Under the pieces are notes generated by a model. The model had not been told where the DNA came from. It made no database searches and saw only the letters and a program-made list of their open reading frames with translations. 64,000 nucleotides of DNA from Antedon mediterranea (Eukaryota > Echinodermata > Crinoidea > Comatulida > Antedonidae): contig NC_092671.1 in the NCBI RefSeq assembly GCF_964355755.1, forward strand, positions 38,953,304-39,017,303. The letters run 5' to 3'. How positions within the stretch are numbered: the stretch's first letter is position 1; the number at the start of each line of letters is the position of its first letter. Positions 23,320-33,539 of the stretch are shown here, piece after piece. The translations under genes were made by a program, and so were the position numbers.

Positions 23320-25872
23320 ATGGAAACACATGGGGTATCAAAAGAACGAAGGTTTATAAGAAACTCGAATAGATATGTTAAGTGCAACAATGCAGAATAT
23401 CAAGAAAATATCATTTCCAATAGATGTGAGAAAATGTACAAAAAGTGGAGACCCAAAATGAGAAATCGGCTGCTTGACCAATCGTTTTCGGAGATTAGTA
23501 GAGATGGAAAGTTTACAATTGGATTTATTGGCAAAGAAGGTGGTCACCTGAAGCTAAGAAATGGAGACATTCAGCTTTATATTCCGCCAGGAGCAATGCC
23601 AGACGTCGCCGAAGGTTATGTATTTATATATGCAGACTCAGTCCATCATAACTTGGTTAAATATGATGTTATTATTTGTGGTCCTCCTGGTCTAAAATTT
23701 AATAACTCAGTTTTACTAAGATTTCCAAACCCAAAATCACAGGATGATGCGTTGCCTGAAAGACGCTCAGTGAAACTCAGTGTCCAGGAACTTGGCAAAC
23801 CTTTGGAGTGGAGGTCTCTTGATACCACAACCGATGGTTCCTTCTTTTTGGAAGATGGTAACATATTGTTGCATTTGAACCATTTCACTGGAATCAAAGT
23901 TGACGTAGGAGTACAAGCTGAGCAAATTCCAACAACGGCCCCAGATCAAGGAAACCTTATCTTTCTTTCTGCTTTTTTGGAACATGAAGAAGAACGCTAC
24001 TTTTCATTTAGAGTACACTGTAGTACCTACTATGCTTTGGAGGTAAATATAGCGTACAGCAAGACAATCCTATCAGTTTACTAGGCATATAATAAGCAAA
24101 CAGTGTAATGTAAAAAGTTTTAAAAAATGCAAGTTTAAATTGTGCCTTTGTTATTTTCAGGATGTGAACAAAGATGAATTAGGTTCAAAACAAATTGGGA
24201 AGCCAGTTAAAATGGGTTCTTTTCGAAAACAAGACGAAATTACAATTACAATCATGAATTGTTTAGACTGTAAAGTGGAACCACCTGACTATGTAATTAT
24301 TATTACTGTTGGACTTTTTGACATATTTTTTTTTAGCAGGATAAACTCTTAATGCTAAAGTGAAATCTAGGCCAATAAATTCTCCCTTTAATTTATTATG
24401 TAGGTCTACTTTCAACATCAGTTGAAACAATTGCTGTATGCATTCAGAGCGTTGGGTTTTATCAATTATAGATTCATTTTCAATTCATCGTGAAATTGGG
24501 AATACTAGCAACCCTACCGCTTTAATACTTCAAACCCTACCGTATCCTATGAACATTTAATCTCGTGTGTCTGTATTTCATTTTATCCATGAGCATACAA
24601 ACTTCTATAATTCTAACAGAGTTAAAAACAATTGTTTTTGATCAATGGATTAAACTTATTATTTTATAGCGAGGATTTTCAATATAGTTTAACATTTTCT
24701 TCTCTATCTGTGTGTATGGTTGAGGTCTGTTTTGTTTCATGGGACTCAGAAATAAATAAGAAAACCCATGTCTTTAAATACCGTATGTCTTTACACTTTA
24801 AGAGCATCTGTGTCAGTGACGTCGTGTCTTTTAATGATCATATCCACCGTCAATTTGTGCTGGAATGTTCAAGTAAAAGTAACTTAGCTTTTCTGAAGTT
24901 TCAAGTTAATGTTGGTGACAAGGCTGTTCATATGGCACGAGTCAAAGTTGAATCTAATAAAGCACAGACTGCTGTAAATAACAGACTGTACTTAAAGGTC
25001 AGTTTGAAATATCAACCTGTTTAGTTTGCTTTTAAACTTATTTTAGGTCCATAATTATGCCATTTTAATAATAATTAATACATAATACAACATGTAGGCC
25101 TACTGGTAATGCGCGCTACATAAATATAATAGTCCTTTTTAAAGAAAAAATCTACATAATGTCAAGCGTAAAGTGTTTCACCATGGAAGTATAAACCTCC
25201 ATTGGTTTCATAAAGTTTTAAAAACTACACGATCTTAGATAACAACGATCAATGTTTATTGTAGTCTTATCATCCTGATTTCATCTATATCATACACAAT
25301 CACAAACTGAATGTAAATTAAATATAAGAATCAAATTTTATTCAATTTGTGCTTAATATACTTAGGATAAAATAGACGAATGTCACGAAGAGTATCAAGA
25401 AGCTGAATTCACACGTTCACCTCTGAGTCGACCAATTCTAACAACAAAAATGCGTCGGGAACTTTCGATGCAACTTGACATGCCGAGAATAGTACAGTGG
25501 AAAGGAGAATCTAATGCCAGATGTTGTGACTATCGAGGCCTTGCAGAGTTGATGGGAATGTCAACAAAATTCATAGACTGGATTGGAGCTCCAAAGAATT
25601 GTCAAAAAAGTAGTAGTCCAACAATTCTGCTGCTAAACAATTGGGAAATCAAGTGTAGGAAGAAGCAAATGGTGAAATCTGATGCTTTGGAAGAATTAAA
25701 AAAATATCTTATTCAACTTGGACACAGTGCCTGCATTGAGATAACAAGTCATATTGTGGAAAAGAAAACGTACATGCCATCAGTGAAGATGCGTGAGAAG
25801 ATTAGTCCTGAGAAGAGAGACAAACGTCGTTGGACATATTCAGCACCATCTTCAGTGAAGCTTTTGCTGTAG
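23320..25872 (+). CDS. UNC5CL-like ZU5-UPA-death domain protein, copy 3
   Basis: Exons 23320-24042, 24161-24292, 24803-24997 and 25366-25872, phase 0, 518 aa. The start METHGVSKERRF is the first in-frame ATG after a TAG at 23296, so the protein lacks the 20-45 N-terminal residues of copies 1 and 2. ZU5, the HFT at residues 188-190, UPA and the death domain (CDYRGLAELMGMSTKFIDWI, SPTILLLNNWEI) are intact. It carries the basic C-terminal tail ending RRWTYSAPSSVKLLL. Closest to copy 2. Probably functional, since the lost part lies outside the domains. Confidence 0.85.
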
Positions 25873-26125
25873 GCCTACTACTACTGGAAAGTTGAGTTGT
25901 GGTAAGGCTTAATGTAAAACAAAAACATTACTAGACTATATGCAAATTTTGCTCCAGAAATAATATCTTGTCCATGGGAGCTAAAACCGATGATAGCAAA
26001 CATTAATGATTTTACCGTACACAGGCGAAAGTTTTTCCAGTTGTGACTACAATCGAACATGGATATTATTCTTGTAATTGTATTTTACCTCTTTATTTTT
26101 TATGTATATATATTTGTTTATAAAT

Positions 26126-26190
26126 CCAAATGCGAATTACAGAAAAAATGCTGTGGGTATCAGTGGTTGGAGTCTCAATTAAGATAAAAC
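26126..26190 (-). mobile_element. Dispersed repeat R, truncated copy
   Basis: Inverted tail part only: the AAATCCAAATGCGAATTAC end followed by the GTGGGTATCAGTGG block. No ribozyme-like core. Confidence 0.6.
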
Positions 26191-26293
26191 AATTATAAGC
26201 AACTACTAATTGATTGAAATGATTGGACTACTTTCACAAGGCCGATCAGGCCTCGTTAAACAAAATATAAATATATGCCTAGTAGCTTTTATT

Positions 26294-26443
26294 AAGCTCT
26301 TTCTAATGTAAATTATCAAACTTTATGTGACAAAAAACGTGATTTGGCCATATATGGACATGATGATGTCACATCACTCACTCATATTTAGTCACATCAC
26401 ACTTTTTTGTCAAACTAGTTTGATAGTGCATGGTGTAGAGCTT
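26294..26443 (+). repeat. MITE family A, copy 6
   Basis: Both ends recognisable, with the left terminus mutated. It lies in the spacer upstream of copy 4. Confidence 0.75.
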
Positions 26444-26744
26444 TAAGTTAGGTATTTGTCTCTAATAGTATTATCATGGTGTTTCTGTGATCATTACAAT
26501 TAGTTATCTTGTCGGAAAATATAAATAAATGTATTTTACCTAAAATATATACATGACTTGGTGTTCAGTCAGATTACAGCCTGAAGATCATAGTCAATAT
26601 TGACTATGCTGGCTAATCAGCTAATCATGGCTTTTTTAGTATACATTATGACTAATTTTTGACCGGACCATATTTTTGCGGCCAAAACAGTCCTACTGCC
26701 CGGACCGATTTTATCCATTTTGTTGACATTGTCATTGTGTACCA

Positions 26745-27010
26745 TTGGACTATACAATTATTTATAGCTCCATAAATGTACTTTCCAAACAGTCAAAAGT
26801 CACTAAAAATAGTCCTCTATAATATTTTTCACTAAATAAGGTAATATCAAGTTATTTTGGTGGTTCTATTATGTGAATGGTCTTCATGAATTCAAAAGAA
26901 GTATTGTTGTTTTTGGAAAGAGAATCATACAACCGTGGAAAACGTCATAAGCTACTGTAGCATCAGAAAAGCTAAGTCATACGCTGTGTTTTCCCAGTGA
27001 AGTTAAACAT
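26745..27010 (+). promoter_or_regulatory. Conserved upstream module of copy 4
   Basis: Counterpart of 17410-17640 with the same block order, interrupted by short insertions. Its retention before a damaged gene fits recent decay. Confidence 0.55.
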
Positions 27011-27233
27011 AAGCTGCAACAGTACAGTTTCGTTCCTCCAACTGATGCCAGTCGCATCCAAGAGGCAGTCTTCTCTAGCATCCAAATATATGCTGGGTCC
27101 GACTGTTAAAGGGCTTCCTTGACTGGGTTAGCTTCTTTGCTTGACTAGGATCGCACTGAAGGAGATTGCTTAGATTGCAATATATAGTTCACTTCAAAGA
27201 TTCAGACAACTCGAATCGTAAGCACTATTTAAG

Positions 27234-29548
27234 ATGTCTGTTTCGGCAAGTTCACAGGTTTCCAGCAATACCACCTCGAACTCGAACGGAGAAGTAGGCC
27301 CAGCTGCACAGCAGGAGACATGTGACGAAGAACGACTATTTAGCAGATATTGTGATGAATAACAATTTAATTGTGAAGGTGTAGAGTATCAAGAAAATAT
27401 GATATCTAAACGTTGTGAGGAAATCTACATGAAATGGAAACGGGGCAGCCGGCCATGTGTGTCTTTAAGCGAACAATCATTTTCAGATTTAAGGGGAGAT
27501 GGAAAGTTTACAATTGGACTTATTGGTAAAGAAGGTGGTCATCTAGAACTGAGAAATGGAGACATTCAACTTTATATTCCTCCAGGAGCAATGCCAGACG
27601 TCGCCGAAGGTTATGTATTTATGTATGCAGACTCAGTCCATCATAACTTGGTTAAATATGATGTTATCATTTGCGGCCCTCCTGGTCTGCAATCTAATAA
27701 CTCAGTTTTGTTAAGATTCCCAAATCCAAAATCACAAGATGATGAAAGCAGCTCAGTAAAACTCAGTGTTCAGAAACTTGGCAAACCGTTGGAATGGAGG
27801 TCTCTAGACACCCCAAACGATGGTTTCTTCTTTAAAGACGATGGTAACATAATGTTGCATTTGAATCATTTCACCGGAATCAAAGTAGGAATACAAGCTA
27901 ACGCTCTACAGGCTAAGGCTATTCAGGCAGAGACCGCCGATAAAAGAAAAACTATCTTTGTTTCTACTTTTTTGGAACAGCAAACCCAACGTTACTTTTC
28001 GCTGAGGGTATACTGCAGTACACATTCTGCTTTAAAGGTAAATAAACCATATAATATAGAAAGATAATATAATATAAATCGATTTATATTATAGATTGGT
28101 AGAATTCTGAAGTATAACGGGAAGAAGGATGCTGGATCCGTACTAACAACAGGCCCTTTCTATTTCTCCATTATATTTTAGGATTTGAGCAAAATTGAAA
28201 TCAGATCTAAACAAATTGAGAATCCCGTTAAAATTGGTTCATTTCGAACACAAGAAGACGAGGTTACTTTAAGAATCAAAGATTGTGAAGGTTGTCAAGC
28301 GGACCCATCTGATTATGTAATAATATACATTTAGGCCTATTGTTATTGTTTTTGATTGTAAATTCCTATTGTGTACAATGTATTAACTGTCACACTTTAA
28401 ATGTAGAATTCTAATTCAAGTAAGATATAGGCCCACCTCTTCACGATAACAAGTCGTGTTTTGTGAGAAAAGCAATGAATACATAATGTTTTAAAAATAT
28501 TGTATTTTAAAAGTTTCTGTGTCGGTGACGTCGTGGCAGATGTTGAACATATTCACCGCCAATTTGTTTTGGAACTTTCAAATAACGTCGAGGCATTTCT
28601 GAAGTGTCAAATTAATGTTAGTGACAAGAATGTTCATATGGCAGGGGTGAAAGTTACAAAGAAGTTGCAATTATTCTCAGAGGTCAGTATAATACTAATA
28701 GTATGACTGATTTCTACTACCCAATCTAGTATCTCCGTATATCCGTAATCCATAAATTCCTAGTAATTATAACAGGGTCACCTATACAATTAATATTAAA
28801 CAGGATTATTACCAGCCGCTTTAAGAATGTTCGATTTGCGGTTCATCGACTATTTATTATAATAATAATAATAATAAGATTTTTATAGCGCACATACCAC
28901 TCCAGAGTGCTCAAGGCGCATTAAAAAAATAATATGTTTTTGAAAAATGTATAATACACTATACAACATGTTAAACAATAACATTGTATTGCAAATTAAA
29001 TAAGAATTTTAAATGAATTTAACAATTTTGTATATTTATAGAATGAAGATGAATTGTATGATGAGTCTCAAGAACTCAAAGAATTCACACGTTCACCCCT
29101 GAGCCGACCAATTCTAACTATAGAAATGCGTCGGGAACTTTCAATTCTACTTGACGTGCTGACAGTAGTACAGTGGAAAGGAGAATCTAAACCCAGATGT
29201 TGTGACTATCGAGGCCTTGCAGAGTTGATGGGAATGTCAGCAAAATTCATTGAATGGATTGGAGCTCCAAAAAATTGTCAAAAAAGTAGTAGTCCGACAA
29301 TTCTGCTGCTAGACGATTGGGAAATTAAGTGTAGAAAGGAGCAATCTGATGCTTTGAAAGAACTGAAACAATATCTTATTAAACTTGGACACAATGCCTG
29401 TATTAAGATGATAACAAGTCATATTGCAAAAAAGAACACAAACATTTCATCAGTGAAGAGACGTGATAAGAAGATGAGTCTTGATAATAAGAAAGGCCAA
29501 CGGCGTTGGACATATGCAGCACCCCCTTCAGTGAAACATTTGCTGTAG
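27234..29548 (+). pseudogene. UNC5CL-like copy 4, probably inactivated
   Basis: Nominal exons: 27234-28037, 28182-28316, 28512-28682 and 29042-29548. The start MSVSASSQVSSN aligns with copies 1 and 2, but codon 43 is TAA (27360-27362) where copy 2 has AAA. The first downstream ATG is at 27399. At intron 2 the acceptor AAG|AGC of copies 1-3 reads AAA AGT. The nearest AG (28512-28513) would shift the frame and meet TGA within five codons. The ZU5 (HFT at 212-214 from the first ATG), UPA and death-domain reading frames are otherwise open. Either a recent pseudogene or a gene making a ZU5-UPA fragment from the internal ATG. Confidence 0.8.
28856..28925 (-). mobile_element. Retroelement 3' tail with (ATT)n, copy 2
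   Basis: Inverted relative to 21325-21396: an AAT microsatellite, then TTTTTATAGCGCACATACCA and GAGTGCTCAAGGCGC. It lies in intron 3 of copy 4. Confidence 0.6.
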
Positions 29549-29734
29549 CCCTATACTGGAATGTTGATTGGGTAAAATGTCAACAGACTTGATTAGGCCA
29601 TGGATAAAATCCATAATTAGGCAGATAAAAAAACATGTACTAGGCCTATCAGTTTTTGCACAAACCGAGTATGACGTATACATTGCATTATTGCATTTAG
29701 GATAATGGTAGCAAATGATTGTCAGACAGGCCTA

Positions 29735-29882
29735 AAGCTCTGTCTACACTATCAAACTAGTTTAAAGAACAAAAAAAACCTGATTGCCTAAATATGGTAG
29801 TCATGTGCTCAAAATATGGTAGTGATATGACATCGTCATGTCCATATATGAGCACGTCACATTTTTTTGTCACATAAAGTTA
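29735..29882 (-). repeat. MITE family A, copy 7
   Basis: Reverse orientation with the left terminus intact; the last arm stops at CACATAAAGTT. Confidence 0.75.
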
Positions 29883-29983
29883 GGATATCGCACGCGCGTA
29901 AAGGAGTTTGAGTCCGATGACTAAAATCGAATACAGAGTAGTGAATATCCGTGAATAAGTGCATTTTGTAGGATTTTCCTAGA

Positions 29984-30198
29984 TACTAAATAAATCATTT
30001 TATTTGACAAATCCAGTAAAGAATTTACTCGCATTCTTTAGCTTTTAGCATTCACCTAGAAACAATTACAACAGATTTCCAGGAAGTCGCAGTGGACCGG
30101 ATCAATTGTGATCAAGCCATCAGCCAAGATGGCGAAAGCTAAGAATGTGAGTAAATTCTTTACTGGATTTGTCAAACAAAATGTTTTATTTACAGTAG
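29984..30198. repeat. Foldback element with roughly 60-bp arms
   Basis: Outer arms pair over ACTAAATAAAT...TTTGACAAATCCAG, and AGAATTTACTCGCATTCTTT pairs with AAGAATGTGAGTAAATTCTT. An ATG followed by a GTGAGT donor-like site at 30130-30150 lies in the right arm and is explained by this repeat. Confidence 0.75.
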
Positions 30199-30348
30199 TG
30201 AATAATTGCTATATCAAATATGCAAGCAAATTATTATTAATTTTTCATTCATTAAATCTAATCTGACATATATGAAATATTGATTGAACTAGTATTTTGA
30301 CCAGGCCTGTTATCAGGACTATAATTTTAGTTATAGAAACAAGTTTAT

Positions 30349-30391
30349 CCATGGAGGTATACACATAGGTTTAATTAATTTAACTCCATGG
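30349..30391. repeat. Small foldback CCATGGAGGTA type, copy 1
   Basis: Arms ATCCATGGAGGTA and an imperfect partner AACTCCATGG around an AT loop. Confidence 0.55.
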
Positions 30392-30862
30392 TTTATCCAT
30401 CAAGTGAAGGGACTTTTTTTTTTTTGGAAATGAATCGTATCATAAATAAAATAACAGTAGGCCTATGTTCATTATTAAATTGAAGTACCTATTTAAATAG
30501 ATTACTGTAGGCTATAGTTACCTTTATTAATTGGCGTTGAGTTTCATATTGAACAAATACGTACAAAGACAAAAGTAGCTTATTTTTTTTCTTTTATTAC
30601 TAAAATATATTCATTTCATAATGACATTTCATAATCTTGATATCTTAGCATATTCATTACATGTTCATGCGTATTCATTTTTCTCTTAACGTATTCTTTC
30701 TCAACACATTCATTTTCTTAACATATAGGTCATAATTAATTTGCAAATTCATTTCTTAACCTAATCATATTTATGTAAAATATAAAAGTATACGCTTATA
30801 CTATATTGTGTGTATTGTATGTTATAGTTTTGTGAGTAGGCCTATAATTGTTTACTTTTCTA

Positions 30863-31032
30863 AAGCTCCGCCTACACTATCAAACTTTATGTGACAAAAA
30901 AAAATGTGATGTGGCCATTTTATGGACACGATGATGTCATAATCACTACCATATTTGGGCATATAATCACTACCATATTTGGGCATATCACACATTTTTT
31001 GTCAAACTAGTTTGATAGTGTAGACAGAGCTT
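30863..31032 (+). repeat. MITE family A, copy 8
   Basis: Full length, with both termini and a doubled ACCATATTTGGGCATAT centre. TA lies on the left and TTAA on the right. Confidence 0.85.
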
Positions 31033-31476
31033 AACTGTGTCTCTAAATCAATATTAATAAATGTGTGTGATCAAAATTTATGTTGTTGTTATTTTACGTA
31101 ATTTATATTGGTAATATTCACGTGATTATTATTGCATTCATCATCGGCCGGAACTTAATATACACCCATGATTTTAAATGTTGCACACGTGAATTTATTT
31201 AAATTGCAATAAAACTACTGAACCGTTAACATGCTATTATCTGACAACAAAAGAGAAGTTCTGCAATGTAGTCACTGTAGAAAAAATAGTATACTGACGT
31301 AGTATGGGTAGGCCCTGATGGGCATATGAAATTTGTTTTGTATTGTGAAATCAGGAAGTTGTTCTTTATTTACTAAATAAATTGTTGATTATTTTATTGC
31401 AATTATTGTAATTTATTAATTGAGGTACATATTTATCTATTATATTAATTTACCTGCCTTAAATCATGTGGTTTGT

Positions 31477-31510
31477 CCATGGAGGTAAAATTATAGGCCT
31501 ACCTCCATGG
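31477..31510. repeat. Small foldback CCATGGAGGTA type, copy 2
   Basis: Exact 11-bp arms CCATGGAGGTA and TACCTCCATGG around 12 bases. Confidence 0.65.
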
Positions 31511-31798
31511 TTTGTCTATTCGTACTATCAAATTTACTAATGTTACCGGTATTTAACTTGTTGATTTATTTAATAAACTAAATGTTTTTTGAAAACTTAG
31601 TGTAATTTGAAAAATAAAAATAATCTTCAATATAAATCATACAAATATAACTTTTGTAAATTAGTTCCGACATTTTCGTTTTTTATTTAACGAAACAATA
31701 AGCATACAAATTAAAGTTAAAAATTGAGATGTTTTACGCCCTCAACAAGAGAGTGTAGAATAGATTGCAAAAACAAACAAGTTTTCATCGCAATTATC

Positions 31799-33539
31799 AT
31801 GGCAGAGGCAGTAAGGCCCCGACGAAAAACTAAAAAAAAGGTATTTTTGCTAAAAATTAGTCTTTATGTTAGATATGGTGAATTAGCTATTTTCTTATTT
31901 ATTGTTTGTTATTTTAAGAAATAAGCATAAGCAACAAAATAAGCATCATCGGTGTATCTAGGCCTAGGCCTACTTTCCGAAGGATGAGAGGTCAGCTGAC
32001 TGTTCCGTGGTGATCGGCTGCTGCTTTTGGGATTTTCCCTCAACATATTGTGTAACACCACTGATGACAGCCTAGACCTAGAGCCTAGGTCACATGCATT
32101 GATTAATATATATTTGTATTGCTGGGTGTACGACTAGCCTAGCCTAAGCCGCCTAAGCTAGTTGATATCTTGTATAAGGTGTGAAATCAATGAATTATAA
32201 TTAATAAATAATTGACATTTCATATGGCCTAGCTAGGCTAGCTATAGATAGGCCTATCTAGTAGGACTATTAAGGGTATATATTTTGTGGAATGTGTCTT
32301 TGAGGAAATGCAGCCTTCCCTTGGCCTTCTGTACATGCCCAGATTTTGGTGTGCTATAGCCTAAAATCCGGATTTAAAATGGTTAATGATGATAGCGGTT
32401 GTTGAAATATTTTCAGTGTGTTCACATTTTATTTTGGACCGATTTCAATGCAACTGATTTCAGGGTGATTTGTCTTGTCACCCTAAAGCACTTACTGAAT
32501 GCGTGTCCTTTGGTTTGGACATGCTCAGTAGGACCAATGCATAATTGCTATCCAATCTACTTGTTTGTATACAAAAAATAATAAATTAATTCTTATATTT
32601 TTAATAATATATAATGTATGTTGCGATAAAATTCTGAATATTATTATAATTGATCTAGTGAAAATTGTTGGAAGAAACAAAGTGTTTAAATTCTCTTTTG
32701 CCTTCTTTTTTTAGAAAAAAGAAGTTGTTAAAGATGTCGAGGAGGAAGATAAACAAGAGAATCTTTCAGAAGAAGCTGACAACTTAGAAGAATTACAAGA
32801 AGGGACTAGCCAAACACCTGAGGGGGTTACACAATCAAATGAAGGAACTAGCCAAATACCTGAAGGAGCTACACATTCAAATAAAGATATCGGTAAAGAG
32901 GAACTAGATCATAAAAGAGATAAAGAGATTGCGGAGAATGAAAACGAAATGATTGAACCAGACAAATTGAAAGAAAATGTTGCTATCCCATCAGAAACAT
33001 TAAAAGTAGATAGCGTAGAAAATGTACCTGAAACAACTGCCACAGCTCCTCCTGTATCAATAGAGACTGATCTTGTAGTACTGGATGAGCTGGTGCCCTC
33101 TGCTCCACCAGTTAGCTTTGAGAAAGAGGTTACCCCAGAGACTGATAATAATACTGTACTGAGTACTACTAATTGTTTAGACATTAGAAATAGTGAGGAT
33201 GTTGAACATCCAGTAGAAGTCATCAGAGAACCTTCAGTTGAAATCTCACATCCAGTTGAAGAGATCTTGGATCCTTTACCAGAAGTTACAGATCCAGTTG
33301 TAATGGATCCTCCTGCAACAGTCTCAAATCCTACAGTTGAAAGTGTTAGAACATCCGAGCAGATTAGAGTTATTGCGCAAGAAAGGAATGACGAAGTGAG
33401 GGCATCCAGCCGGTTGTATCCTGCTCTGGTGAGGCAACGGAGCCTAACCATGATGCCATTCACTGATGACGAACTAACAAAGTATTATTTTAACCCCATG
33501 CTGCAGCATCACGATGTCTATGTTGACAGTTTTGTTAAG
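31799..33539 (+). CDS. EPG5: EPG5 exons 1-2 (residues 1-289)
   Basis: Exon 1 is 31799-31840, a 14-codon basic start. Exon 2 is 32715-33539, 275 codons, acidic and low in complexity with Pro/Thr/Glu-rich repeats such as [14 protein letters not shown]. It ends in the more conserved [24 protein letters not shown]. The poorly conserved acidic part corresponds to the disordered N-terminus of human EPG5. Confidence 0.88.

Larger units (their letters stand above)
25873..27233. other. Spacer between UNC5CL-like copies 3 and 4
   Basis: Holds a truncated repeat R (26126-26190, minus), MITE family A copy 6 and the conserved upstream module (26745-27010). No other gene is recognised. Confidence 0.55.
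29549..31798. other. Spacer between the array and EPG5
   Basis: Repeat-rich: two family A MITEs, one long foldback and two small foldbacks. No gene recognised, and the EPG5 transcription start is not visible. Confidence 0.55.

Noticed and set aside
30130-30150. Alternative first exon of EPG5 (ATG plus GTGAGT)
   Set aside because: Lies in the arm of a foldback repeat; the ATG at 31799 gives the better match to the human N-terminus and a phase-0 donor.
32909-33463. 184-codon minus-strand Ser/Thr-rich frame
   Set aside because: Antisense of EPG5 exon 2, which has consistent splice sites and phase on the plus strand.
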